64,000 bases of DNA from JAIBJN01 sp963838795 (GTDB lineage: Bacteria; Actinomycetota; Thermoleophilia; Gaiellales; Gaiellaceae). The stretch covers positions 476,681-540,680 of the forward strand of contig CAWISL010000010.1 in assembly GCA_963838795.1 (NCBI GenBank). Direction: 5' to 3'. Both the position numbers and the translations under genes were made by a program. The notes under the pieces are model-generated. The model made no database searches. It was not told the DNA's origin and saw only the letters and a list, made by a program, of their open reading frames with translations. Of this stretch, positions 26,308 through 34,277 are shown one piece after another (positions within the stretch are counted from its first letter, which is position 1; each line of letters opens with the position of its first letter).

Positions 26308-29300
26308 GCCCAGCTCGGGGCATCGACTGGCGTGGGCGGGCCTGGATCATCTACCTCGCCGCCGGGGTCGTCCTCACGGCGGCGTACCTCTGGTTTCCCC
26401 CGCTCAAGGGGAACGGGCCACTGATCAACCTCCTGGGGCTGTCCGGATCGGTCGCCGTCGCGGTCGGGATCTACTTCCATCGCCCCAAGGCACGGCTTGC
26501 CTGGGTGCTCTTCATCATCGGGCTCTTCCTCTTCTTCGCCGGTGATCTCTACACGTACAGCTATCCGAAGCTGACCGGCGTCGAGGTCGAGTTCCCGTCT
26601 ATTGGAGACGCCATCTACCTGGCGGTCTATCCGCCGCTCGTGGCGGGCCTGCTCGTCCTCGTCCGCCGGCGAAACCCGCAGGGCGACCGCGCAGGCGTGA
26701 TCGACTCGCTGATCATCTCCGTCGGCATTGCGCTTCTCTCCTGGGTCTTCCTCGTCGCTCCGAACATCCACCTTTCGGGCTTGACGGCGCTCGAGAAGGG
26801 CGTCTCGGCCGCCTACCCGCTCGGCGACATCCTGCTCCTAGCCGCCACGGTGCGGCTCGCGGTGGACAACGGGAAGCGCGCCCCGGCCTTCTACCTCCTC
26901 GTCGGGAGCATCGTCTCGCTGCTGGCCGTCGACTCGGCGTACAACTACGCGCTGCTCACGGGGACGTACAACCATCAGCTGAGCTACGACGTCGGCTGGA
27001 TCGCCTTCTACCTCCTCTGGGGCGCCGCCGCGCTCCATCCGTCGATGCGAACCCTCGAAGAGCCGGCGGTCGAGTCCCGAACCCGGCTCACCCCGCTCCG
27101 GCTCGGGCTGCTAGCCGGCGCGTGTCTGATCGCGCCCGGCGTCCGCGCCTGGCAGTCGTTCGGGGACTACGACCGTCTCGTCCTCATCTTCGCCTCCGCC
27201 GTGCTGTTCCTGCTGGTGGTCGCCCGCATGGTCGGCCTCGTCCGTCAGGAGGAGCGGGCCGCCGCGCGGGAGCTCGCGCTGCAGCGGGCAGGCGTCGAGC
27301 TGGTGGCTGCGGCCGGCCGCGAGCAGGTTCACGAGGCCGCTATCTCGTCGGTGCTCGCGCTCGTCGAGCGGCCGGTCGAGGTCCGCCTCGTGCTCCTGAG
27401 CCCCGACGGAGCACTCGTGGCGGCGTCGTCAGGAGACCAGGGAGACTGGCCGCTCGCCAAGATTGCCGGCGGCTGGCTGCGCGATCCCGCCGTCGCGGGG
27501 CGGCAGATTCCGATCACGCAGGCGCCAGACGAGGTCCGGCGCGAGCTTCGGCTCGAGGAAGGCCGAGCTCTCCTCCTTCTTCCTCTCACCGTGCGCGATG
27601 CGACGCGCGGGCTCCTCGTTCTCTGCTCGCCGCTGGCCGTGTCCCGTGAGCTGGTGGACTCGCTCGAGTCCCTCGCGTCGCAGGTGTCGCTCGCGCTCGA
27701 GGGCGCCTCGCTGGCCGAGGATCTGCATCGCCGCCAGAGCGAGGCGCGGTTCCGGTCGCTCGTGGCCCACTCGAGCGACCTCATCACCGTGCTCGACGCC
27801 CACGGCACCGTCACGTACCAGAGCCCCTCGGTCGAGCGCGTGCTCGGCTACCGGGCCGACGAGATCGAGGGCCGCGACTTCGCGCGCCTGCTGGCCGAGA
27901 CCGACCGAGGCCGACTCGCCCAGATCGTCTCGGGCGTCGGCGAGGCGTACGCGGGCGGCGGCTCCGAGACGCACGTGATCGAGTGCTCGCTTCGGCATCG
28001 CAGCGGCAACTGGCTCCAGTTCGAGGTCCAGCACACGGATCTGCTGCAGGACGAGCACGTCCGCGGCGTCGTCCTGAACAGCCGCGACGTCAGCGAGCGC
28101 AAGGCATTCGAGGATCAGCTCGCCCACCAGGCCTTCCACGACCCCGTCACGAGCCTCGCCAACCGGGCGCTGTTCGCAGACCGCGTCCAGCACTCGATCA
28201 TGCGCTCGATCCGCGGCGGTCCGACGATCGGCGTCATGTTCATCGACCTGGACGACTTCAAGACGGTGAACGACAGCCTGGGTCATGCGGCCGGCGATAC
28301 GGTGCTCCAGGAGGTGGCGCGCCGCCTGGTCGGCGCCGTGCGTCCCGCCGACACAGTCGCTCGCTTCGGCGGGGACGAGTTCGCCATCCTCCTCGACGGG
28401 GTCCGGGATTCCGAGGAGGCCGCGGACGTCGCAGGGCGGATCCTCCGGGCGCTCGAGCTCCGGTACGACGTCGACGGCAAGCACGTCTACCCTCGCGCGA
28501 GCGTCGGCATCTGCCTGGCCGGGCAGGAGCTTGGATCGTCCGACGCCGAGGAGCTTCTGCGCAACGCCGACGTCGCGATGTACATGGCCAAGCGCGACAG
28601 CAAGGGCAGCTACCGCGTCTTCGAGCCGGCGATGCACGAGCGCGTGGTCGAGCGGCTCGAGCTCCAGACAGAGCTGCAGCGCGCGCTCGAGCTGGATCAG
28701 CTTGCGATCCACTATCAGCCCGTCGTCCGCCTCGACCAGCGGGCCGACTACGGGGTCGAGGCGCTGCTTCGGTGGATGCACCCGGAGCGCGGCACGATTC
28801 CGCCGCTCAACTTCATCCCGCTGGCGGAGGAGACCGGCCTGATCATCTCGATCGGCCGCTGGGTGCTCGAGGAGGCATGCCGCCGGGGCGTCCTCCTGCA
28901 CGAGCGCTTCCCTCGTACCCCACCGCTCACGATGAGCGTGAACCTCTCCGTCAAGCAGCTGCAGTCGGACACGATCATCCGCGACGTGGGCTCCGCCCTC
29001 GAGTCGAGCGGGCTGCCGCCGTCGAGCCTCGTCCTCGAGATCACCGAGAGCGTGATGATGGCGGACACCGACCTCGCCGTGCAGCGGCTCCACGAGCTTA
29101 AGGCGCTCGGGGTGCTCCTGGCCATGGACGACTTCGGCACCGGATACTCCTCGCTCTCGTACCTGAGCCGCTTCCCGGTCGACATCCTGAAGATGGATCG
29201 CTCGTTCCTCTCGTCCGAGCACGATGAGTCGGGCTTGGCGGGCGCGATCATCGCGCTCGGGAACAGCCTCAACCTCGACGTGGTAGCCGAGGGAATCGAG

Positions 29301-29450
29301 CAGCCCGAGCAGATCGCCTCCCTCCGCGAGCTCGGCTGCGACCTCGGCCAGGGCTTCCTCTTCGCCAAGCCGATGGATCACGAGGCGCTGGTCGAGTACC
29401 TCAACGTCAGCGAGGACACGGCCGGCGAGCCACGCTCGCATGCAGCATAG
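26304..29450 (+). CDS. Multi-pass membrane GAF/PAS/GGDEF/EAL cyclic-di-GMP enzyme
   Basis: A 1,048-residue membrane protein. About ten hydrophobic helices fill residues 10-315. A GAF-like domain (about 320-470) and a PAS domain (about 480-600, SLVAHSSDLITVLDAHG) follow. GGDEF (about 610-770) has intact RFGGDEFAILL and an RPAD inhibitory site five residues before it. EAL (about 790-1035) has GVEALLRW, MSVNLS, LEITES, MDDFGTGYSSL, ILKMDRSF, AEGIEQPEQ and GCDLGQGFLF. All catalytic residues that I can check are present in both domains, so it may both make and break c-di-GMP. The TTG start at 26304 overlaps the synthase stop. The last bases overlap the MFS gene. The N-terminal membrane part could sense a hydrophobic ligand; that is inference. 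Confidence 0.92.
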   Translation: MSPARGIDWRGRAWIIYLAAGVVLTAAYLWFPPLKGNGPLINLLGLSGSVAVAVGIYFHRPKARLAWVLFIIGLFLFFAGDLYTYSYPKLTGVEVEFPSIGDAIYLAVYPPLVAGLLVLVRRRNPQGDRAGVIDSLIISVGIALLSWVFLVAPNIHLSGLTALEKGVSAAYPLGDILLLAATVRLAVDNGKRAPAFYLLVGSIVSLLAVDSAYNYALLTGTYNHQLSYDVGWIAFYLLWGAAALHPSMRTLEEPAVESRTRLTPLRLGLLAGACLIAPGVRAWQSFGDYDRLVLIFASAVLFLLVVARMVGLVRQEERAAARELALQRAGVELVAAAGREQVHEAAISSVLALVERPVEVRLVLLSPDGALVAASSGDQGDWPLAKIAGGWLRDPAVAGRQIPITQAPDEVRRELRLEEGRALLLLPLTVRDATRGLLVLCSPLAVSRELVDSLESLASQVSLALEGASLAEDLHRRQSEARFRSLVAHSSDLITVLDAHGTVTYQSPSVERVLGYRADEIEGRDFARLLAETDRGRLAQIVSGVGEAYAGGGSETHVIECSLRHRSGNWLQFEVQHTDLLQDEHVRGVVLNSRDVSERKAFEDQLAHQAFHDPVTSLANRALFADRVQHSIMRSIRGGPTIGVMFIDLDDFKTVNDSLGHAAGDTVLQEVARRLVGAVRPADTVARFGGDEFAILLDGVRDSEEAADVAGRILRALELRYDVDGKHVYPRASVGICLAGQELGSSDAEELLRNADVAMYMAKRDSKGSYRVFEPAMHERVVERLELQTELQRALELDQLAIHYQPVVRLDQRADYGVEALLRWMHPERGTIPPLNFIPLAEETGLIISIGRWVLEEACRRGVLLHERFPRTPPLTMSVNLSVKQLQSDTIIRDVGSALESSGLPPSSLVLEITESVMMADTDLAVQRLHELKALGVLLAMDDFGTGYSSLSYLSRFPVDILKMDRSFLSSEHDESGLAGAIIALGNSLNLDVVAEGIEQPEQIASLRELGCDLGQGFLFAKPMDHEALVEYLNVSEDTAGEPRSHAA

Positions 29451-30789
29451 TCACGAGGGGCTCGACCGCCCGGGCGGTTTCTCCCGAGTCAACCTCCTGA
29501 CGCCGTTTCGGCACCGGGACTTCCGGCTGCTCTGGGCCGGGATGACCGTCTCACTCGTCGGCGACGGAATCTTCCTCGTGGCGATGGCGTGGCAGGCCTA
29601 CGAGCTCTGGAACGCGCCCGCCGCGCTCTCGCTGCTCGGGATCGGCATGACCATCCCGACGATCGCATTCCTGCTCCCGGCCGGCGTGCTCAGCGACCGG
29701 CTCGACCGCCGCTCACTGATGCTGTGCTCGGACATCGCTCGCGCGGTGATCATCGCCGCGCTGGCCGTCCTTGCGCTGACGGGGCTCCTCACCTTCTGGG
29801 AGCTCCTCGCCATCGTCGCGCTCTACGGCGTGGCGACCGCCTTCTTCACGCCGGCCTTCGAGGCGATCGTCCCCGACATCGTCCCGGCGCCCGACCTGGC
29901 GGCGGCCAACGCCCTCGATCAGTTCGTGCGGCCGATCACGCTGCGCCTCGCGGGCCCCGCCCTCGGCGGGGTGCTCGTCGCGACCGTGGGCACCGGCGGG
30001 GCGTTCGCCGTGGACGCCGCGTCCTTCGTCGCCTCCACCGTCGCGATCGCGCTCATGCGCCCCCCGGCGCATGCGCGCTCGGAGCACGCGACGTCGTCCG
30101 TGAGCGCCGTCAAGGAAGGGCTTCGGTTCGTCCGCGGGCGCGTCTGGCTCTGGGGAACCCTCCTCTCGGCCACGATCGCCTACCTCGCGTTCATGGGCCC
30201 TGCGGAGGTACTGCTCCCGTACATCGTCAAGAACGAGCTCCACGCCTCCGCCGGCGACCTCGGGCTGGTGTTCGCGGCCGGTGGCATCGGGGCGATCGGC
30301 GCCGCGCTGATCATGGGGCAGCGCGGCCACCCGCGCCGGGACGTCACGTTCATGTACGGGACGTGGACGATTGCCACGCTGGCGGTGGCCGGCTACGGGC
30401 TCGCGACAGCGTCCTGGCAGCTGATGGTCGCCTGCCTCCTCTTCAACGCGCTCGAAACGGCAGGGACGATCGTCTGGGCGACGATCAAGCAGCACCATGT
30501 CCCGGCCTCGATGCTCGGCAGGGTCTCCAGCCTCGACTGGCTGATCTCCATCGGGCTCCTGCCACTCTCGTTCGCCCTCACCGCGCCCGTCGCCGCCCTC
30601 GTCGGCGTCCGGGCGACGCTGATCGGCGCGGCCGTGATCGGCGGAGTCGCGACGCTCGGAGCCCTCTTCCTCCCGGGCATGCGGGACATCGAAGGAGTCG
30701 CCGCCGACATCGACGTAGCGGCCGGGGAGGCTCCGGCGGGCGAGGTCGAGCTGCTGAGGCCGCCGGTCTTCGTCGACGTTCAGCGTTGA
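29440..30789 (+). CDS. Major facilitator superfamily exporter (EntS-like, MFS_3)
   Basis: A 449-residue MFS transporter with twelve predicted helices, beginning VNLLTPFRHRDFRLLWAGM, the usual opening of EntS-type exporters. The cytoplasmic loop after helix 2 has LSDRLDRRSL, matching the MFS signature G-x-x-x-D-R-x-x-R. Helices 4-5 and the central loop (RPPAHARSEH) are in the expected places. The family exports siderophores, macrolides and small hydrophobic molecules. The ATG at 29440 lies inside the end of the GGDEF/EAL gene, so synthase, c-di-GMP enzyme and exporter appear to be one translationally linked unit. Confidence 0.9.
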   Translation: MQHSHEGLDRPGGFSRVNLLTPFRHRDFRLLWAGMTVSLVGDGIFLVAMAWQAYELWNAPAALSLLGIGMTIPTIAFLLPAGVLSDRLDRRSLMLCSDIARAVIIAALAVLALTGLLTFWELLAIVALYGVATAFFTPAFEAIVPDIVPAPDLAAANALDQFVRPITLRLAGPALGGVLVATVGTGGAFAVDAASFVASTVAIALMRPPAHARSEHATSSVSAVKEGLRFVRGRVWLWGTLLSATIAYLAFMGPAEVLLPYIVKNELHASAGDLGLVFAAGGIGAIGAALIMGQRGHPRRDVTFMYGTWTIATLAVAGYGLATASWQLMVACLLFNALETAGTIVWATIKQHHVPASMLGRVSSLDWLISIGLLPLSFALTAPVAALVGVRATLIGAAVIGGVATLGALFLPGMRDIEGVAADIDVAAGEAPAGEVELLRPPVFVDVQR

Positions 30790-30804
30790 CGGCGACGGCA
30801 GTGC

Positions 30805-30821
30805 CTTAACGCTGTCTTAAC
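30805..30821 (+). promoter_or_regulatory. CTTAAC direct repeat upstream of htrA
   Basis: CTTAAC occurs twice with starts 11 bases apart (30805 and 30816), that is, one helical turn. Tandem hexamers with this spacing are the usual binding pattern of OmpR/PhoP-type response regulators, and HtrA genes are often under envelope-stress two-component control. The gene itself has a good site, TAAGGAG, before its ATG. Confidence 0.45.
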
Positions 30822-30866
30822 CTGCCGCAACCAGGGCTTCATGGACGCGGGGTTATAAGGAGACTC

Positions 30867-32042
30867 ATGGATTCCGGCATCGGCTGGGCTCGCATGGGCT
30901 CATTCGTTTTCGCGGCTCTCCTCGGCGGCGCGGCCGCCGTCGGGATCAGTGCGGCGATCGAGGAGGACGACGGCACCGAGACCGTCGTCAGCACCGTGGC
31001 GGGCAGCGCGCCCGCTGCCGCGATCTTCGAGGCCAGCGAGACCGGCGCCAAGTCCGTTCAGGAGATCTACGAGATGGCGGCCCCGGGCGTCGTTCAGGTG
31101 ACGTCGGAGTCCGTGGTCTCCGCGACCCCCTTCTTCGGCCCGCAGTCCGCCACCTCCCTCGGCTCCGGCTTCGTCGTCGACCGCGACGGCTACATCGTCA
31201 CGAACTACCACGTGATCGAAGGCGCGGAGGAGATCGAGGTCAATTTCTCGGGCGACGACCGCCTCCCGGCGAGGGTCGTGGGAAGCGATCCTTCCACCGA
31301 CCTCGCCGTCCTCAAGATCGGCGCGCATTCTCGCGCTCTGACTCCCCTCCCCCTCGGTAACTCAGACGCGGTGCACGTCGGGGATGCGGTCGTCGCCATC
31401 GGGAACCCCTTCGGGCTGGAGCGGAGCGCCACCGCGGGGATCGTGAGCGCGCTCCAGCGCAACATCACGGCGCCGAACGGCTACACGATCGACAAGGTCA
31501 TCCAGATCGACGCGCCCATCAACCGCGGGAACTCCGGCGGCCCGCTCCTGAACGCGCGGGGCGAGGTGATCGGCGTCAACTCGCAGATCGAGAGCGAGAC
31601 CGGCGGCAACGTCGGAATCGGGTTCGCCGTCCCGGTGAACACGGTGCGCGAGGTCGTCTCGCAGATCAAGAAGAGCGGCAAGGTCGAGCACGCCTACCTC
31701 GGCGTCGAGATGCAGGCGATCACCGACGAGCTCGCCGAGACCGTCAATCTCCCGGTCGCCCAGGGAGTTCTCATCGCCAGGGTCGCGGAGGGCAGCCCCG
31801 CCGACCAGGCAGGACTCAAGGGCGGCAACCAGTCGGTGATCGTCGACGGCACGAGCTACGCCCTCGGCGGCGACATCGTCACCAGCGCGGACGGTCGGGC
31901 CATGACCTCCCCCGACGACCTCCGCACAATGATCATGCAGAAGAAACCCGGCGAGTCGGTCACGCTCAACATCCGACGAGGGGACATGCAACGAACTGTG
32001 AATGTCACGCTCGGGCAGCAGCCCGCCCAGCCGGGCGGCTAG
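30867..32042 (+). CDS. htrA: HtrA/DegP-type serine protease with one PDZ domain
   Basis: A 391-residue membrane-anchored protease for quality control of envelope proteins. A single N-terminal hydrophobic segment (about residues 10-30) anchors it outside the cell, followed by a low-complexity linker. The trypsin-like domain has the triad His in IVTNYHVIEG, Asp in STDLAVLK and Ser in NRGNSGGPLL. GFAVPVNTVREVV closes the protease domain. One PDZ domain (about 285-385) begins AYLGVEMQAI. The ATG at 30867 follows TAAGGAG. A strong hairpin after the stop separates it from the GCS2 gene. Confidence 0.95.
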   Translation: MDSGIGWARMGSFVFAALLGGAAAVGISAAIEEDDGTETVVSTVAGSAPAAAIFEASETGAKSVQEIYEMAAPGVVQVTSESVVSATPFFGPQSATSLGSGFVVDRDGYIVTNYHVIEGAEEIEVNFSGDDRLPARVVGSDPSTDLAVLKIGAHSRALTPLPLGNSDAVHVGDAVVAIGNPFGLERSATAGIVSALQRNITAPNGYTIDKVIQIDAPINRGNSGGPLLNARGEVIGVNSQIESETGGNVGIGFAVPVNTVREVVSQIKKSGKVEHAYLGVEMQAITDELAETVNLPVAQGVLIARVAEGSPADQAGLKGGNQSVIVDGTSYALGGDIVTSADGRAMTSPDDLRTMIMQKKPGESVTLNIRRGDMQRTVNVTLGQQPAQPGG

Positions 32043-32076
32043 CGCGCCCGCGGCCCCTCCCCCCAGGGGCCTGACC

Positions 32077-32113
32077 GGTCGGAGGCCCGCATTGCCTGCC
32101 CGGGCCTCCGACC
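32077..32113 (+). terminator. Strong hairpin after htrA
   Basis: A 13-bp perfect stem, GGTCGGAGGCCCG with its complement at 32101-32113 and an 11-base loop, lies 34 bases after the htrA stop. A pyrimidine-rich stretch (ACCCCTCTTCCTT) follows, giving a plausible intrinsic terminator. Confidence 0.7.
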
Positions 32114-32149
32114 ACCCCTCTTCCTTCCACTGACCTAGACTCGCGCCCG

Positions 32150-33184
32150 ATGGTGCCGCACCGCTTCGGGGAGTCCTCGGCGTTCTCCGTGGGCCTCGAG
32201 GAGGAGCTCTTCGTGCTCGACGCCGAGACACTCGAGCCGGCATCCGTGCCGGACGGCGTGCTCGACGGCGAGCGGCTCAAGCCCGAGCTCTTCACGACCA
32301 TGCTCGAGCTCAACACCGGCATATGGGCCGGGGTGGCGGAGGCCGTCGAGGAGCTCGGCGCTCTGAGGCTCGAGGCCCGCCGGCGCTCGCGGGAGCACGG
32401 CCTCGAGCTGGCCGCGGTCGGGACGTGGCCGACCGCTGTCCTGGGACAGCAGCCCGTGGCGCCGCTCGAGCCGTTACGGCGCTTCGCCGACTACGCGGGG
32501 CCCTCCGCTCTCCGCCAGCACTGCTCGGGGCTCCACGTCCACGTGGGCGTGGGAAGCCCGGACGAGTGCATGGGACGGCTCGAGAGCGTGCTCTCCTGGC
32601 TTCCCCTCGTCCTGGCTGTGTCGGCCAACTCGCCGTATGTCGGCGGCGAGGAGACCGGGCTCGCCTCGACTCGCGCCGAGCTGCTCGCGCTTCTCCCGCG
32701 AGCGGGGGCGCCGCCGGTCTTCTCCGACTATGAGGACTGGGCGAGCTTCGCGGAGTTGCTCGTCGAGCTCGGCCTCGCCGACGACCTCATGCGGCTCTGG
32801 TGGGACGTGCGGCCACACCCGCGGTTGGGGACGCTGGAGATCCGCATGCCCGACCAGCCGACGCGGCTTGCGGCCACTGCAGCCCTGGCCGAGCTATGCC
32901 ACGCGCTCGTCGTCCGAGCCGACCCGGCCGGGGCCGCGGCCGACCGCGGCCTCTACGCCCAGAACCGCTGGGCCGCGGCGCGGTTCGGCGCGCAGGCCGC
33001 CCTGATCCACCCGAAGACCTGCGAGCTTTGCGCTCCGCACGAGCTGCTGGCCGAGCTCGGTCTCGACGGCATCGACGGGTTGGACGGCCTCGACCAGGCG
33101 CGCGAGCAGCTCGAGGTCGGGCGCCGCGACGGGCTCCGCGCGGTGCGCGAGTGGCTGGTCGCGCTCACGTACGATCGGCTGTGA
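32150..33184 (+). CDS. Glutamate-cysteine ligase 2 (GCS2/YbdK) family carboxylate-amine ligase
   Basis: A 344-residue ATP-grasp-like ligase of the GCS2 family, which joins an amino acid to the gamma-carboxyl of glutamate or a related acid. The N-terminal FSVGLEEELFVLD holds the nucleotide/metal-binding Glu residues. SGLHVHVGVGSPDE and LEIRMPDQPT are further signatures, and the C-terminal segment carries NRWAAARFG. The size fits YbdK-type ligases and EgtA-type gamma-glutamylcysteine ligases equally. Its neighbours are a metal-binding HMA protein and a SigR/RsrA-type thiol-stress pair, so a role in low-molecular-weight thiol synthesis is plausible but inferred. Its TGA overlaps the ATG of the HMA gene. 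Confidence 0.85.
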   Translation: MVPHRFGESSAFSVGLEEELFVLDAETLEPASVPDGVLDGERLKPELFTTMLELNTGIWAGVAEAVEELGALRLEARRRSREHGLELAAVGTWPTAVLGQQPVAPLEPLRRFADYAGPSALRQHCSGLHVHVGVGSPDECMGRLESVLSWLPLVLAVSANSPYVGGEETGLASTRAELLALLPRAGAPPVFSDYEDWASFAELLVELGLADDLMRLWWDVRPHPRLGTLEIRMPDQPTRLAATAALAELCHALVVRADPAGAAADRGLYAQNRWAAARFGAQAALIHPKTCELCAPHELLAELGLDGIDGLDGLDQAREQLEVGRRDGLRAVREWLVALTYDRL

Positions 33185-33396
33185 TGGTCCAAACCGAGAC
33201 CATGCAGGTGAGCGGGATCCGCTGTGAGCGCTGTGTGCTGCGACTCGGCGGAGCGCTCGGTGAGCTGGACGGGCTCGAGTCCGCCCATGCGAACCTGCTC
33301 GGCGAGGTGACGCTTGCGTGGGACGACGACCGTGTCCGGCGCGAGGAGATCGTCGCTGCGCTCGACCGCGCAGGGTTCCCTCAGCTCGCCACCTGA
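33184..33396 (+). CDS. Heavy-metal-associated (HMA) domain protein, CopZ-like
   Basis: A 70-residue protein that is a single HMA ferredoxin-like domain. The metal-binding loop is GIRCERCVLRL, with the CxxC pair near residues 14-17. The rest follows the beta-alpha-beta pattern (GGALGELDGLESAHANLLGE). The family carries copper(I), mercury or zinc to a P-type ATPase, but no such ATPase is in the window. The ATG at 33184 shares its A with the TGA of the ligase gene. The next gene's promoter lies just after its stop. Confidence 0.85.
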   Translation: MVQTETMQVSGIRCERCVLRLGGALGELDGLESAHANLLGEVTLAWDDDRVRREEIVAALDRAGFPQLAT

Positions 33397-33406
33397 CCCG
33401 GCCGCC

Positions 33407-33432
33407 GGAATACCTGCTGGGAGCAGGGCGTT
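33407..33432 (+). promoter_or_regulatory. SigR/SigH-type ECF promoter (GGAAT-N18-GTT)
   Basis: GGAAT at 33407-33411 and GTT at 33430-33432 are separated by exactly 18 bases, which is the -35/-10 pattern of SigR (Streptomyces) and SigH (mycobacteria) promoters. It lies 20 bases ahead of the ATG of the ECF sigma gene, so the sigma factor probably transcribes its own operon. Confidence 0.75.
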
Positions 33433-33452
33433 AGCTTGTTAGTGTCCGACGG

Positions 33453-34034
33453 ATGGCAGAGGCCGAAACCGACGCCCGCCGCCTGGCGACCGAGGCCCGT
33501 GACCGTGTCCGTTTCGAGGAGGAAGTGCTCGAGCTGGCGGACCAGGTCTATCGGGTCGCGAGACGCCTCGTGTCGAGCCGCGAGGAGGCTGAGGACCTCG
33601 TCCAGGAGACGTACGCACGCGCCTTTCGCAGCTGGCGCTCCTACACCCCCGGCACCAACCTCCGGGCCTGGCTGATGCGGATCCTGACGAACCTCAACAT
33701 CGACCGCGGCCGCCGCGAGCAGCGGGCTCCCGACATGCAGCCGATGGAGGAGGGCGACTACTTCCTCTACAACCGCCTCGAGGAGACGAGCGGGCCCGCC
33801 GACGACGAGCGAATCGTCGAGCGGCTCTCCCAGGACTCGATCGTCCAGGCGCTCGCGGGCGTCCCGCACGACTTTCGGGACGCGATCGTCCTCGTCGATA
33901 TCGGCGACTTCTCGTATCAGGAGGCCGCGCAGATCCTGGACGTCCCGATCGGAACGGTCATGTCGCGGCTGCACCGCGGGCGGCGGATCCTCAAGGGCGA
34001 GCTCGCGGAGTCCGCCGTGGGGGAGGAGTCGTGA
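33453..34034 (+). CDS. ECF sigma factor of the SigR/SigH (thiol-oxidative stress) type
   Basis: A 193-residue extracytoplasmic-function sigma factor. Region 2 includes SREEAEDLVQETYARAFRSW and the -10 recognition part SYTPGTNLRAWLMRILTN. Region 4 has the helix-turn-helix FSYQEAAQILDVPIGTVMSR, followed by LHRGRRILKGEL. The combination of AWLMRILTNLNIDRGRREQR, a zinc anti-sigma gene overlapping its 3' end, and a GGAAT-N18-GTT promoter fits the SigR/SigH group. That group responds to disulfide stress and induces thioredoxin and thiol-repair genes. No thioredoxin gene is in the window. The TGA overlaps the GTG of the anti-sigma gene. Confidence 0.93.
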   Translation: MAEAETDARRLATEARDRVRFEEEVLELADQVYRVARRLVSSREEAEDLVQETYARAFRSWRSYTPGTNLRAWLMRILTNLNIDRGRREQRAPDMQPMEEGDYFLYNRLEETSGPADDERIVERLSQDSIVQALAGVPHDFRDAIVLVDIGDFSYQEAAQILDVPIGTVMSRLHRGRRILKGELAESAVGEES

Positions 34035-34273
34035 CGCAGTTCGATCCGATCTGCGAGAAGTGCGAGGAGCTGATCCAGCCCTACCTCGACCGCGAGCTGA
34101 GCGAGAGCGAGCGCTTGGAGGCCGAAGGTCATCTCGAGGGCTGCGGGTACTGCAACAAGCGGTACCGGTTCGAGGTCAGCCTGCGCCGTTACGTGCGCAA
34201 GGCCTGCTGCAAGGAAGAGATGTCGCCGGAGCTGAAGGCGAGGCTCGCTTCGCTCCGAACGCCGCTGCAGTAA
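34031..34273 (+). CDS. Zinc-binding anti-sigma factor, RsrA-like redox sensor
   Basis: An 80-residue ZAS-family anti-sigma factor. The HxxxCxxC motif is H34-L-E-G-C38-G-Y-C41. With an N-terminal Cys (C8 or C11) these would bind zinc, as His37, Cys41, Cys44 and Cys11 do in Streptomyces RsrA. Oxidation of these Cys to disulfides releases the sigma factor. The C-terminal ACCKEE segment corresponds to the CC pair near the end of RsrA. The GTG start at 34031 overlaps the sigma stop (GTGA), which keeps the pair at fixed ratio. The protein is cytoplasmic, with no membrane helix. Confidence 0.92.
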   Translation: MTQFDPICEKCEELIQPYLDRELSESERLEAEGHLEGCGYCNKRYRFEVSLRRYVRKACCKEEMSPELKARLASLRTPLQ

Positions 34274-34277
34274 CCGC

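Noticed and set aside
27429..29441. A 670-codon open frame antisense to the GGDEF/EAL gene
   Set aside because: The plus strand has all GGDEF and EAL catalytic motifs. The antisense product is a Leu/Arg/Asp-rich mirror typical of G+C-rich genes.
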